DNA of 64,000 bases from Datura wrightii. Taxonomy: Eukaryota; Streptophyta; Magnoliopsida; Solanales; Solanaceae. The position numbers and the translations under genes are program-made. The first letter of the stretch is position 1; the number at the start of each line of letters is the position of its first letter. The notes beneath the pieces were generated by a model, which was not told where the DNA came from, searched no databases, and was given only the letters and a program-made list of their open reading frames with translations. Location: assembly GCA_035772735.1 (NCBI GenBank), contig JASDFA010000010.1, positions 132,869,001-132,933,000 of the forward strand, written 5' to 3'. This document shows positions 1 to 10,433 of this stretch, one piece after another.

Positions 1-365
1 GTGATTGAGTACAGTCATCCAATAGGGACAAACTAGTCGTTTGGGTGAACCTTAGTTATCAGTTTTACAAGTAAGGTTTGGGATTAATCACGTGTATATA
101 CCTGAAGTAGTAATGAACCCCCATGGGGAACAGTTATCCTAGTTATTTATAAATCTTGATAACAAACACAATTATGATCTTGCTTTAATATAGGTTTTCT
201 TTGAACCCCCCAATTCGAAGCTGACTTACCAACAAGTTTAAGTACCGGCATTAGTCTAGATCTTACCTTATTCCTTATGGGTATGATTCCGACCTCTTTG
301 TTGGGTTATTTATTGACAACGTCCACTTCATACTTTTTCAGGAAGTGTGAGTTTTAGCGTTATCA
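1..365 (+). repeat. 5' LTR of element B (3' part only)
   Basis: Matches 15392-15753 over its whole length with scattered substitutions and ends in ttatca, followed 5 bases later by the primer site. The first 1.3 kb of this LTR is outside the window. Confidence 0.85.
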
Positions 366-370
366 AAAAG

Positions 371-388
371 TGGCATCGTTGCCTGGGA
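371..388 (+). promoter_or_regulatory. Primer binding site of element B (tRNA-Asp type)
   Basis: Reads tggcatcgttgcctggga. Athila-type plant elements use a site close to TGGCGCCGTTGCCGGGGA, complementary to the 3' end of tRNA-Asp. This copy differs at GC to AT and at one later base, consistent with decay. Confidence 0.7.
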
Positions 389-493
389 ATATGGCTAAGA
401 TTAGATTAATTACTTGTATTTAACTTTTGGTTGTTATTTCCTGAATTACGTTTTCTTTTTGTTTTTGGATAACAACTGGTTGTCACTTGGTGA

Positions 494-2470
494 ATGCCAA
501 GTACTCGTCGGAGTGAAAACCCCTTGATTCCTTTGGATCTTGAACTTGAAAGAACACTGCGAAGGATGGAGAACCAAGAGCAGAGAGATGCCCGTATTGC
601 TGAAGAAGTTAGGCAAGCCGAGCTAGCTCGGTAAGCTGCACTTTAGGACGCGGAGGATGCTCAAGATGAGGTTGTTAACGTTGGTCTCCATGGAAGAGGC
701 AACAAAGGCCAGAGATATGCCCCTCAATTCTTTGATGAGGATGACCCAGATATTGATGAAGTTGGGTCAACCGGAGCTATTGTACCACCACCATTGCCTG
801 TTGGGGCAAAATTTGACATCACTAGAACCATGATCCGATTATTGAACATGAAGGGGGTGTTTAGTGGTCACATAGCTGATTATGCCAACCTGCACTTAAT
901 GAACTTTGTTGGAATATGCAAGGCGTACAGGTTGCCCGGAGTCAGTCAGGACGCAATAAGGCTAAGACTTCTCCCCTTCTCTTTGTCTGAAGAGGCCACT
1001 TTATAGCTATTGGAGTTGCCCAATGACTCCATTACCAACTAGAGGGAGCTCAAACAAGCTTTTATAGAGAGATTCTTTCCACCCTCCAGGATGCTGCAAC
1101 TTAAGGATGAGATATACAACTTCTGACAGCTGAAGACTGAGGCACTTCATGAAACCTGGTTGAGATTAAAGAAGAAGTTGACCAAGTGCCCAAACCACAA
1201 AAATCCTAATGGCAGCCTATTGGAGATTTTCTATAGATCACCAAATAATAGTACTAAAGTTGTAGCAGACACAATGGCGGGAGGAGCACTGATGAGCCAC
1301 ACCTGGGAGCAGCTGCCACTATTCTAAACAGAGTGACGAAAATAAATAGAGCATGGTACACCATGGAATAGGAAGCAGTGGCTGGTACATATGATGTTGG
1401 TTTGACTACGAAGAAAAAAAAGGAAGAACGTGACCAAGAATTTGCTCATATGTGCACATCATTAAACCTGCTCATAAAGCATATCATGGGCATTGGAGCT
1501 AGAAAAGTTAATGCAGTAGCGACAAAAGGACAAGAACCAGGGCCTGAGCACTCATATTCCGAGGAGGAGGCAAACTTCTTGGACAACCAGGTGGCGAGTT
1601 TCCGAGCCAATGCCCAAGGGTCTGGACAAGACACTTGGCACCAAGGTTTTGAAAACCAATGTTGCAACCAATATAGAGACAATTACAATTGCAATGGGCA
1701 CAGAGACAGAAGCTGAGGTCGTGAGAGTGAGGGAGAATGGAGAAGGAATGATGGTTACCGCAACAACCAAGTAGGATTATACGTGCCTCTAAATACACAT
1801 GAGGGGGAGGCTGGACAGTCAAAGTTGGAAAGCATAATGGTTGTGATGCTCAAGAAGGTTAGATCCACAGATAATCAGCTGAAAGACATTCGTGGGGATT
1901 TATCAAGCATGGGCCAGAGAGTTGAGTCACATGCTACGGCTATCAAGCAGATTGAACAATAGCTAGGGAAACTGTCAGCATCTATGAACCCTAGGAAAAT
2001 GGGTACACTACCTAGAAACACAGTTCAAAAACCAAAGAATGATGATTACTGCATGGCTATGATAACTAGGAGTGGAAAGACCACGGTTGATCCCCCTCAA
2101 CCAGTTGTGGTTAAGCTTCAAAGGAAGAAAGAAAGCATAATCGATGATGAGGATGAGGTTGCTAAGAACTAGCATGTTGAGGATGCTGAGTTGACTCCAG
2201 TTGTTGAAAAATGGCCTGAGGCTGAACAAGGGGAAAAACAAGGGGTCACATAGATTTACAAGGCTATTCCACGACCACCACCACCGTTCCCTCAAAGAAA
2301 GAAGAAGAAGGTGGAGAATGGTAAGTTTTAGAAATTCATATCAATGCTAAAGAAATTATCTGTGAACATACCATTGGTTGAGGTATTGGAACAGATGGCG
2401 GGATACGCCAAGTTTATGAAGGACCTTGTTACTAAGAAGAGGTCTGTTAGCTATGAGCCTATGGATAACG
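494..2470 (+). pseudogene. Athila-like gag, decayed
   Basis: The start codon at 494 opens a peptide beginning MPSTRRSENPLIPLDLELER, a typical Athila gag opening rich in Arg and Glu. A stop follows within about 50 codons, but homology continues: the segment 794-1006 (FDITRTMIRLLNMKGVF, then ANLHLMNFVGICK) and the segment near 1050-1130 (FIERFFPPSRMLQLKDEI) are the conserved gag core. A later 1378-1716 stretch encodes a charged, Gln-rich tail. At least six stops or frame changes break it, so it makes no full capsid protein. The product would have formed the cytoplasmic virus-like particle. Recognition comes from remembered family motifs, not an alignment. Confidence 0.75.
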
Positions 2471-2489
2471 TGCATCATTGTAGCACTAT

Positions 2490-2935
2490 AGCCTAACGGG
2501 TCCTTGCCCAAAAGAAGGAGTATCCAAGTGCCTTCACCATTCCATGTACAATTGGTGATGTTGATTTTGCAAGGGCACTCTGCGACTTAGGAGCAAGCAT
2601 CAATCTGATATCATTAGCGGTGTCTAAGTAGCTATGCTTGGGAGCCCCCACACCAACTACTATGCGGCTGTTGATGGCCGATTGAACTATGAAAAAGCCT
2701 ATGGGGATCCTGTTTGTTGTGCTTGTTAAAGTGGACAAATTCATATTCCAGCGGACTTTGTGATCCTAGATTGCATGATTGATTTTGAGGTCCCCATTAT
2801 TTTGGGGTGACCATTTCTTTCCATTTGGAGGGATTTAGTAGATGTGGAGACTGGCCAGTTAAATTTCATACTCAACAAAGAAGAGATCACCTTCAATGTC
2901 TTTCGGTTAATGAAGTAGCCAAAGGAGTACATAGT
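2490..2935 (+). pseudogene. Athila-like aspartic protease, decayed
   Basis: In frame from about 2490 the translation contains KEYPSAFTIPCTIGDVDF and then ALCDLGASINLISLAVSK. The D-L-G-A triad followed by a hydrophobic stretch is the retropepsin active-site signature as it appears in Athila elements (D-L-G-A-S). A stop follows shortly and the C-terminal flap region (MGILFVVLVKV, ADFVILDC) needs frame changes. The enzyme would have cut the Gag polyprotein. No polymerase domain follows. Confidence 0.7.
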
Positions 2936-3165
2936 GGTCTCAACAATCGAGGGTGAGTCCGAGTTCCTTGACAAAGTTTGAGTAGTCAAGAGACTTGAGT
3001 CATGCTGCGATGTTAAAGTAGGCACTGCATGGAAGGCAACCTATGGATGGTGAAGTCTGAGTAGGCACAGGTATCTTCCCTTCCTTCCGAATTATATTCT
3101 ATGCTTCGGGGATGAAACTTTTTTTTTAAAAGGGGAGAGTGTACTTGTATTTTTGGTATTATTTT
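2936..3165 (+). other. Element B noncoding segment between protease and the element A insertion
   Basis: Holds decayed sequence with several stops and a T-run near 3117-3127. It ends in atttt (3161-3165), the left copy of element A's target duplication; the interrupted sequence resumes at 12631-12636. No domain recognised. Confidence 0.6.
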
Positions 3166-5375
3166 TGTAATACCCCGGAAGTGTGTAGGAGTAGACCCGG
3201 AGGTGAAAAATTGAAAATTGCAGAAAATTGGGAAAAATGTTTCAAGAAGGGTCATGGTACGACTCGTGGTGACATACCACAGGTCGTTGTAATTAGTCGT
3301 GGTTGGGGAAAGGCTGGGTGATAGTGCAAACCACGGAAGATATGAGACTTGTTATGGGAAACAATGAGTCGTTGTTAGCAGTCATGGGAAGGAGTTGGGA
3401 GCATCAGGTGACATACAATGGGAGACCCAAAGATCGATTAGGAGAAGCCACGAGTCATTGGTTATGGTCGTAGTTTGAGGATTTAGTTTTCCAGTAGGCT
3501 TGACGGGGGGAAACAACAATCCATTGTTTGTGGAGACGGGTCATGGTGTGACCCGTTAGAAGATGAGATGCCAAAGTTCAGGGGACTAACCACGGACGAT
3601 GTAACGAGTCGTGGGTTGGAGGCACGGGTAGTCCTGTCGACCTGTTGTTTGGTTCCAAGAATGGATCATCAACAGTTCATTCCACGAGAGACATGACGGG
3701 TCGTTGGTGGTTCACACGATCCGTTGGTACCAACCCGTGGGTTCCATTCGACCAGTTATCAAGGCAGGTTCATTGAGGGTATTTTCGACTTTTTCATGAT
3801 ATAAGGCCCTAAACTACGTCGTTATGTATTTGGAAAGCTGCATTTTTAAGAAAATAAACCTTCCTAAACTCTCATTCATGCATGAAAGGATTTTGACAAG
3901 TGATCTAAGGGGGGATTTCAAGCTTTTCACCTCAATTCCTTCAATTTCATTCTTGGGCTTTTAAGGAGGGTTAGAAGTTTATAATCCCAGGTATGTAAGG
4001 TCTTCAATGGGTGGATTCTTCCACACCCATGTTTGTACTCAATGATTTCACTCAAAATTTATTTAAAAACTCATGGGGTTTTATATTCGATTTGTATAAA
4101 ATTTGATGATTTAATTATGGTTTTCGTGATTTTTAATATTATCATAAACTACTGATTTTGATCATATTTTAAGTTTTAAATTGATATTAATATTGTTGAT
4201 TTTGAATTTCCAAACAACTAAGTATGATTACGCATGCCCCATGATGAATCGATTTATAATCTATTATCCCATCGATGTTCTATACAAGCCCGTCATGAAT
4301 TATGTTTTCAATTATGAATTCATTATGTTACCCATTATGATTTTATGAAATTCAAGCTATATGCATGATCTACGAGTATATATGAATCTTATTAATCATG
4401 AATTATATTTTTGGCCGACTCACGGGCCTAATGTCATGTCTAGATCACATATATATATGTTTTGGGAGTAGTATCGAACACCGAGTAGGTTCATGGCTCA
4501 GGTTAAGCCCCGGATCTCATGAACTACGGCCACCGTAGGTATCTTGGGACCCCTTTCATGTTAGTCCTTGGCCCAAACGGCCCTTTTCATGGTGATATCA
4601 CACTTTCATGGTTCTACCCTTGGTAGGGTATGAACACCCTCTCTGCTAGGGTTACAAGTCGGGCTTCATGTGTGCTCGTATGGGGTATGTCAGTTATGAG
4701 AATCTCCTACTGTTCCTCATGATTTATGCATGTTATGATTATGTATATTGACTCAAGTTATGTTAATTAAAGCTCTTCTATTACGACTATGACTATGTTA
4801 TGCTATGAACATTTTTAAAACCTTAAGTTGTATGATAGGTTATGATGATTTACAATACGAGCATGTTGTCCTACTCTTATGATTACTCATGGATTTTTAT
4901 ACATGTTTTAAATGTCCGTTTTACTTACCTTTCATACTCAGTACATTCCAAGTACTAACCGCATACTTTCTATGTTGTATCGTTTTATGATACAGGTCCC
5001 AATTCTCAGGCTCATCCTCACCCGTAGATAGTTCGGCCTTGATCTCAGCGCACTTGGTGAGTCCTCATGTTCCGAGGGCTACATGTTCATACTCTTTGTT
5101 ATTCCCTTTAGTGTTCAGATGATGATCAGTTGGGGAGTTGTCCCATCAATTCGCCTATCATGTTTAGAGGCTTATCAAACTAAGTTGTATTCCACCGTAT
5201 TGTATAAATATCGTACTGTTCTTCCCCTTATGTTATGATATGATTACGTTCTCTATCTTAAGTCTTCCACTCAGGTAATTGAATTAGATTTATGCCCATT
5301 CCATGGGTTGACTTGGGTCCTCTCGGGGCTCCTGTTCCTGTGTCTATGATCCGGGTGTATGTTTGGGTCGTGACA
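3166..5375 (+). repeat. 5' LTR of element A
   Basis: About 2.2 kb, direct repeat of 10434-12630. The U3 part (3240-3760) holds many ACGAGTCGT- or ACGGGTCGT-like near-palindromes. A likely TATA box lies at 3800. A two-hairpin module lies at 4940-4995. Compared with the 3' LTR it has an extra stretch of roughly 95 bases near 3450-3550 and lacks roughly 70 bases found near 11637-11710. Confidence 0.9.
3800..3805 (+). promoter_or_regulatory. Putative TATA box, element A 5' LTR
   Basis: TATAAG followed by gccctaaac, conserved at 10983 in the 3' LTR. Position between the motif-rich U3 and the rest of the LTR fits a retrotransposon promoter. No transcription evidence. Confidence 0.4.
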
Positions 5376-5379
5376 AACA

Positions 5380-5393
5380 TGGTATCAGAGCCA
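5380..5393 (+). promoter_or_regulatory. Primer binding site of element A (initiator-Met tRNA type)
   Basis: tggtatcagagcca begins 4 bases after the LTR end. This is the usual plant gypsy and copia site complementary to the 3' end of initiator tRNA-Met. Confidence 0.85.
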
Positions 5394-5582
5394 TAGGTTT
5401 GAAGTGTCCTAGGGTGTCTGAAAGCCACGTTAAGTAGAGTCTTTTTCATGGGTTTAAAGCGCGCCACACTTATGACGAAGAGGCGACTAGATGTTTAGGA
5501 AATGTTCCCTTCTTTCATGATCTATGTCGTGCGATGAACGTCATTTACTCTTCTAATCCATGTTATCCGCATTTGCAGAATC

Positions 5583-6660
5583 ATGCCTCCACGTCGAGTG
5601 AATGTCAAGAGGAACGTAAATGGTAACGATCATGAGGGTGCCCATGATGGTGAGCATCAGCCCGCTCCAGCTGTTCATGAGGAGCATGCACCAGAGCCAG
5701 CCATCCACACTGAGTTTAGGGCGGCGATTCAGATGTTGCACAGGCTATGACAGCTCAAGTCTAGAATCAGACCGTGGCACTTTATCTGCAAAATGGGAAT
5801 GCGGCAGCTGCTAGGGTGAGGGACTTTTTTTAGGATGAGCCATCCGGAGTTCATAGGGTCGAAGGTAAAAGAGGACCCACATGACTTTATTGAGGAAATT
5901 CTGAAGATCACCTAGGTAATGGGGGTGAATAATGTGGCATGTGTTGATTTGACCTCCTATCAACTCAAGGGGGTAGCACATATATGGTTCAAGCAATGAA
6001 GAGGCGCTAGGACAGCGGGTGCAGGCCCGATAGGTTGGGATGAGTTCCACACCGCGTTCATGGATCGACTCTACCCTCGGGAGATGAGGGAGCTTAAGGT
6101 GGCTGAGTTTGTTAATTTGAAGCAGGGCAACATGTCGATCCAGGAGTATGCCTTGGAGTTCACTCGGCTATCTAATTATGCTCTGGAGATGGTGGCAAAT
6201 CAGCAGGCTTGGGTGAGCCTTTTTGTGCATAGAGTAGTAGATTACTTGGAAAAGGATTGTCGAATTAAAATGCTACACTGGTACATTGACTTTCCCCATA
6301 TTGTATTGCATGCCCAGCAGATGGAGTCGGTCTATAAGAGTCAGAGAGAGGCCAAGAGGGCCAAGACCGATAGCTATGGGGTTTCTCAAACCAGGTTAGG
6401 AGGTGGATCACGTTATCAGTCCCAGCACAGGTCCATTTCTCCAGCTCCATCATCAGCTAGCATGCCATCCAAGTTCCGAGGTGACCATAGGAGCAGGGCT
6501 ACAGGTTTGAGGGATCATGGTAGCATGCAGATGGAGCGCACCTTCCTAATTTATGCAAAGTGTGGCAAGAACCACCCCGGAAGGTGCCTGGTCGGTGCGG
6601 ATGTCTGTTTTGGGTGTGCAAACCCGGACACAAGATCAGAGATTGCACTGTAGCCAGTTC
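5583..6660 (+). pseudogene. gag of element A, decayed
   Basis: ATG at 5583 opens MPPRRVNVKRNVNGNDHEGA, close to the gag start of element D. The reading frame shifts after about 55 codons. The retrotransposon gag core is best seen at 6060-6330 (MDRLYPREMRELKVAEFVNL, then LEFTRLSNYALEMV). The CCHC knuckle is split by a frameshift near 6620: CFGC in one frame and CKPGHKIRDC in the next. The protein would package genomic RNA in virus-like particles. Broken in several places. Confidence 0.8.
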
Positions 6661-6766
6661 TACCACTCCAGCAGCACGACCCCCTCAGCAAGGTGCCTCC
6701 ACTAGTTCAGCAGGCGGTCGACGCCAAAATCGATTTTATGCCCTAGTACCTAGCCAGGAGCAGGAG

Positions 6767-7100
6767 GCGTCGCCAAATGTGGTCACGGGTATGTTGCAAG
6801 TCTTTCATGTTGGTGCATATGCCTTGTTAGATCCAGGAGCTACTTTATATTTTGTGACCCCTTATATTGCTTGTAGTTTTGGAGTTAGTCCTGAAATTTT
6901 GTTAGAACCGTTCTCTGTATCCACTCCGGTAGGTGAATCAGTGGTAGCTAGGCGAGTATATAGAGGTTTCCCCATCAAAGTGTTGCATAAGGTTACCTTC
7001 ATGGACTTAGTGGAGTTGGCCATGACTAATTTTATATCATATTGGGTATGGATTGGTTTTTTGCATGTTATGCCTCGATTAATTGTAGGACCCGTGCGGT
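6767..7100 (+). pseudogene. Aspartic protease of element A, decayed
   Basis: Translation from 6767 gives VVTGMLQVFHVGAYALLDPG with the catalytic Asp at 6830-6832, then a hydrophobic ATLYFVTPYIA. The active-site triad is D-P-G, not the usual D-S/T-G; the same form appears in elements C, D, E and G, so it is a family trait. The second half (FSVSTPVGESVVARRVYRG) is conserved. A frame change near 7090 destroys the link to reverse transcriptase. Confidence 0.75.
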
Positions 7101-7128
7101 GGGATTTTGATTTCTGGGTGATTCGGTC

Positions 7129-8180
7129 TTGGAGTGGAAGGGTAACTCAGTTGTACTAGTCGATTGGTTTATTTCATATCTAAAGGCCAGAAAGATGATC
7201 TCTAAGGGTTGCATGTACCACCTAGTTAGAGTTAAGGATGTGGAGTATGAAACCCCGACTATTCAGTCAGTTCCGATGGTGTGTGAATATCCGGAGGTAT
7301 TCCCGGATCATTCGTCAGGTGTACCTCCAGAGAGGGAAATTGATTTCGGCATTGATCTATTACCTGATACGCAGACTATCTCTATTCCTCCTTACAAGAT
7401 GGCTCCATCCGAGCTAAAAGAGTTGAAGGAACAGTTGAAGGACTTGTTGGATAAGGGTTTCATTAGACCGAAAAAGTCTCCATGGGGTGCACCGGTTCTC
7501 TTTGTTCGAAAGAAGGATGGATCCCTTCGAATGTGCATTGATTAGCTTAATAAGGTCACCTTCAAGAATAGGTACCCCTTACCAAGGATTGATGATTTAT
7601 TTGACCAGCTCTAGGGTGCCAAATGTTTCTCGAAGATAGATCTCAGGTCCGAATATCACCAGCTTAGAGTTCGGGAGTGTGATAATCCAAAGACAGCCTT
7701 CAAAACCCGGTATGGCCACTATGAGTTTGTAGTTATGTCTTTTGGACTAACCAATGCTCCTGCAGCCTTTATGGACCTGATGAACAGGTTTTCCAAGCAA
7801 TATCTGTATATGTTCGTGATCGTGTTCATCGATGACATTCTTATATACTCCCAGAGCGAGAAGGAACATGCAACTCATTTGAGAGTAGTGCTTCAAACCC
7901 TTAAGGATCGTCGGTTGTATGCAAAGTTTAGCAAGTGTGAATTTTGGCTAGACTCGGTGGCATTTCTGGGTCATGTGGTATTAAGCGAAGGCATAAGGAT
8001 GGATTCCCAGAAGATTGAGGCAATGAAGAATTAGCCCAGCCTAGACCGGTAAATCCTTCAGAAATTCAGAGTTTCTTGGGCTTAGCAGGCTACTACCAAA
8101 TATTTGTTGAGGGATTTTCATCAATTGCATCCCCCTTGACCAGGTTGACTCAGAAAAAGATGAAGTTCCAATGGTCAGAT
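7129..8180 (+). pseudogene. Reverse transcriptase of element A, decayed
   Basis: Palm and finger motifs of Ty3-gypsy reverse transcriptase in order: FIRPKKSPWGAPVLFVRKKD near 7460-7520, a stop replacing Tyr of the CIDYRQLNK motif near 7543, KIDLRSEYHQLRV near 7635-7675, and the catalytic FIDD at 7825-7836 within FVIVFIDDILIYS. The thumb and connection region (8035-8180, SFLGLAGYY-like) continues across a stop at about 8032. It would copy element RNA into DNA. Stops at about 7543, 7613 and 8032 and at least one frame change make it inactive. Confidence 0.85.
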
Positions 8181-8189
8181 GCTTGTGAG

Positions 8190-8620
8190 AAAATCTTCTA
8201 AGAGTTGAAGACCCGACTCACTTCAGCACCAGTGTTGACTTTACCCGAGAGTATTGATGGCTTTGTTGTATATTGTGATGCTTCGAGAGTCGGACTGGGA
8301 TGTGCGTTGATGCAGCGTGGGAAGGTGATAGCATATGCCTCTCGACAGTTAAAGGTTCACGAAAAGAATTACCCGACCTATGATCTTGAGTTGGCCGTTG
8401 TGGTGTTTGCACTAAAGATATGGCGGCAATACTTGTATGGGGTTCAGGTGGATGTGTTCACGGATCACAAGAGCTTGCAATATGTGTTCACGCAGAAAGA
8501 TCTCAATCTTTGACAAAGGAGGTGGTTGGAGTTGCTAAAGAACTATGATATGAGTGTTCTATACCACCTGGGCAAGGCTAATGTGGTTGCGGATGCACTT
8601 AGTAGGCTCTCTATAGAGAG
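8190..8620 (+). pseudogene. RNase H of element A, decayed
   Basis: Frame 8205-8513 holds VVYCDASRVGLGCALMQ (first catalytic Asp), DLELAVVVFALKIWR (catalytic Glu) and VDVFTDHKSLQYVF (Asp). One TGA at 8511 interrupts it before NYDMSVLYHLGKANVVADAL (last Asp) in the next segment. All four acidic residues survive. The domain would have degraded the RNA strand during reverse transcription. Confidence 0.82.
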
Positions 8621-10189
8621 TGTGTCCCGTGTGGATGAGGGAAGGAAGGAGTTGGTAAAAGATGTCCACCGACTTGCAAGGTTGGGAGTTAGATTGATCG
8701 ACTCGACCGATGGCGGTGTTATTGTGCAAAATAGGTCAGAATTGTCCCTGGTGGTTGATATCAAATCCATGCAAGATGAGGATCCAATTTTGAGGAAGCT
8801 GAAGGAAGCGGTGCGGAGTCAAAAGATAGAGGTTTTCTCCCAAGGGGGAGATGGTGTTCTACGATATCAGGGTCAGCTATGTGTCCCAGACATTGAAATT
8901 TGAGGGTCCGAATATTGCACAAGGCACATGGTACCAGATATTCCATCCATCCGGGATCTACGAAGATGTATCGGGATGTGCGAAAAATCTATTTGTGGGA
9001 TAGTATGAAGAGGGATATTATGAAGTTCGTAGCCAAATGTCCAAGCTGTCAGCAAGTGAAGGTCGAGCACCAAAGGCTGGGAGGTGTACTTCAGGATATT
9101 AGCATTCCCACTTGAAAGTGGGAAGAGATTAATATGGATTTTGTTACAGGCCTACCTCGTACTCGCCGACACTATGACTCCATTTGGGTGGTGGTAGACA
9201 GGTTAACTAAGGCTGCACACTTCCTACCGGTCAAGACCACGGATTCAGTGGATGATTATGCCAAACTATATATTCGGGAGGTAGTTCGACTTCATGGAGT
9301 GCCCTTGTCTATTATTTCAAATCGAGATACTCAGTTTACCTGCTAGTTCTGTTAGTCTTTTCAAAAGGGACTTGGGACTCAAGTCAAGCTCAGCAAAGCC
9401 TTTCATTCGCAGATGGATGGCCAAGCCGAACGAACGATCTAGACTCTTGAAGACATGTTGAGGGCATGTGTTATGGATTTTAAAGGTAGTTGGGTGATCA
9501 TTTTGCCCTTGATCGAGTTTGCTTATAATAACAGCTATCACTCTAGTATCCAGATGGCACCGTTCGAGGCTCTGTATGGGCGAAGGTGTAGATCTCCCAT
9601 CAGATGATTTGAGGTTAGTGAGGCAGCTGTCATAGGACGTGATTCGGTTCATGAGGCCATGATAAATGTTCAATTGACAAGGGACCGATTGAAAATCGCT
9701 CAGAGTCGTCAAAAATCATATGCAGATGTGAGGAGGAGAGATTTGGAGCTTAATGTGGACGACTGGGTATTTCTAAAGGTATCTCCCATGAAGGGAGTCA
9801 TGCGATTTGGAAAGAAAGGGAAACTCAGTCCCCGCTATGTTGGTCCCTATCGGGTTGCGAGAAGAGTTGGTAAGGTGGCATATGAGTTAGACTTGCCAAT
9901 TGAGTTATCTTCAGTTCATCCCATCTTCCATGTGTCTCTTTTGAAAAAGTGTTTGGGTGATCCAACCTTAGTAGTCCCGGTAGACAACATTGGGGTAGAA
10001 GACAACCTCGGTTATGAACTTCCCATTGAAATCTTGGATCGTCAGGTTCGGAAGTTGAGAAACAAAGAAGTAATTTCAGTTAAGGTTTTATGGAGAAATC
10101 AGCATGTTGAGGGAGTTACGTGGGAAGCCAAAGCGAATATGATAGCTAGATACCCACATTTGTTCTCTACCGGCGCAGTTCCGACTTGA
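8621..10189 (+). pseudogene. Integrase with chromodomain-like tail, element A, decayed
   Basis: The HHCC zinc domain lies at about 8900-9115 (HPGSTKMYRDV, then KCPSCQQVK). The core begins at 9134 with MDFVTGLP (first Asp). The second catalytic Asp, expected in an S-D-R motif near 9315, reads S-N-R, so it is lost. The third residue is kept in GQAERTI near 9420-9440. A GPY/F-type module (KLSPRYVGPYRVARRVGKVA) spans about 9815-9890, and 10030-10165 encodes the Tekay-type tail (RQVRKLRNKEVISVKVLWRN, VTWEAKANMIARYPHLF). Stops occur near 8900, 9113, 9343 and 9605. Confidence 0.83.
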
Positions 10190-10398
10190 GGTACTAGTTT
10201 TTGCCCTATAACCCTATCTAGTTTTCATGTTCAGTTCATGTGTACAAGTTTCTTTCATGTGTATGAATGTGTATGTGTAGTATGATATTAGTTCAGTTAT
10301 GTGGTTTTATTCGGAGGTAGTCATTCCATGAAAATTTCGGTTAAAATAGTCAGAATTTGAGTTTGATAATTGTATGTCTCTGATTGTTGCTTGTTTTT
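10190..10398 (+). other. 3' untranslated region of element A
   Basis: T-rich noncoding sequence after the chromodomain tail, homologous to 36700-36907 in element D. Confidence 0.6.
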
Positions 10399-10433
10399 AA
10401 CATTCGAGGATGAATGTTCCCAAGGGGGAGATA
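10399..10433 (+). promoter_or_regulatory. Pre-PPT stem-loop and polypurine tract, element A
   Basis: AACATTCG-AGGA-TGAATGTT (10399-10418) can fold as a stem with an AGGA loop and one G-T wobble. It is followed by cccaagggggagat, the polypurine tract that primes plus-strand DNA, directly before the 3' LTR. Confidence 0.7.

Noticed and set aside
5380..5393. tRNA gene at primer sites
   Set aside because: Only the 12-18 bases complementary to a tRNA end are present, with no cloverleaf.
7129..9712. Endogenous plant pararetrovirus
   Set aside because: Reverse transcriptase and RNase H occur with LTRs, integrase and chromodomain tail in gypsy order, and no movement or coat protein genes are seen.
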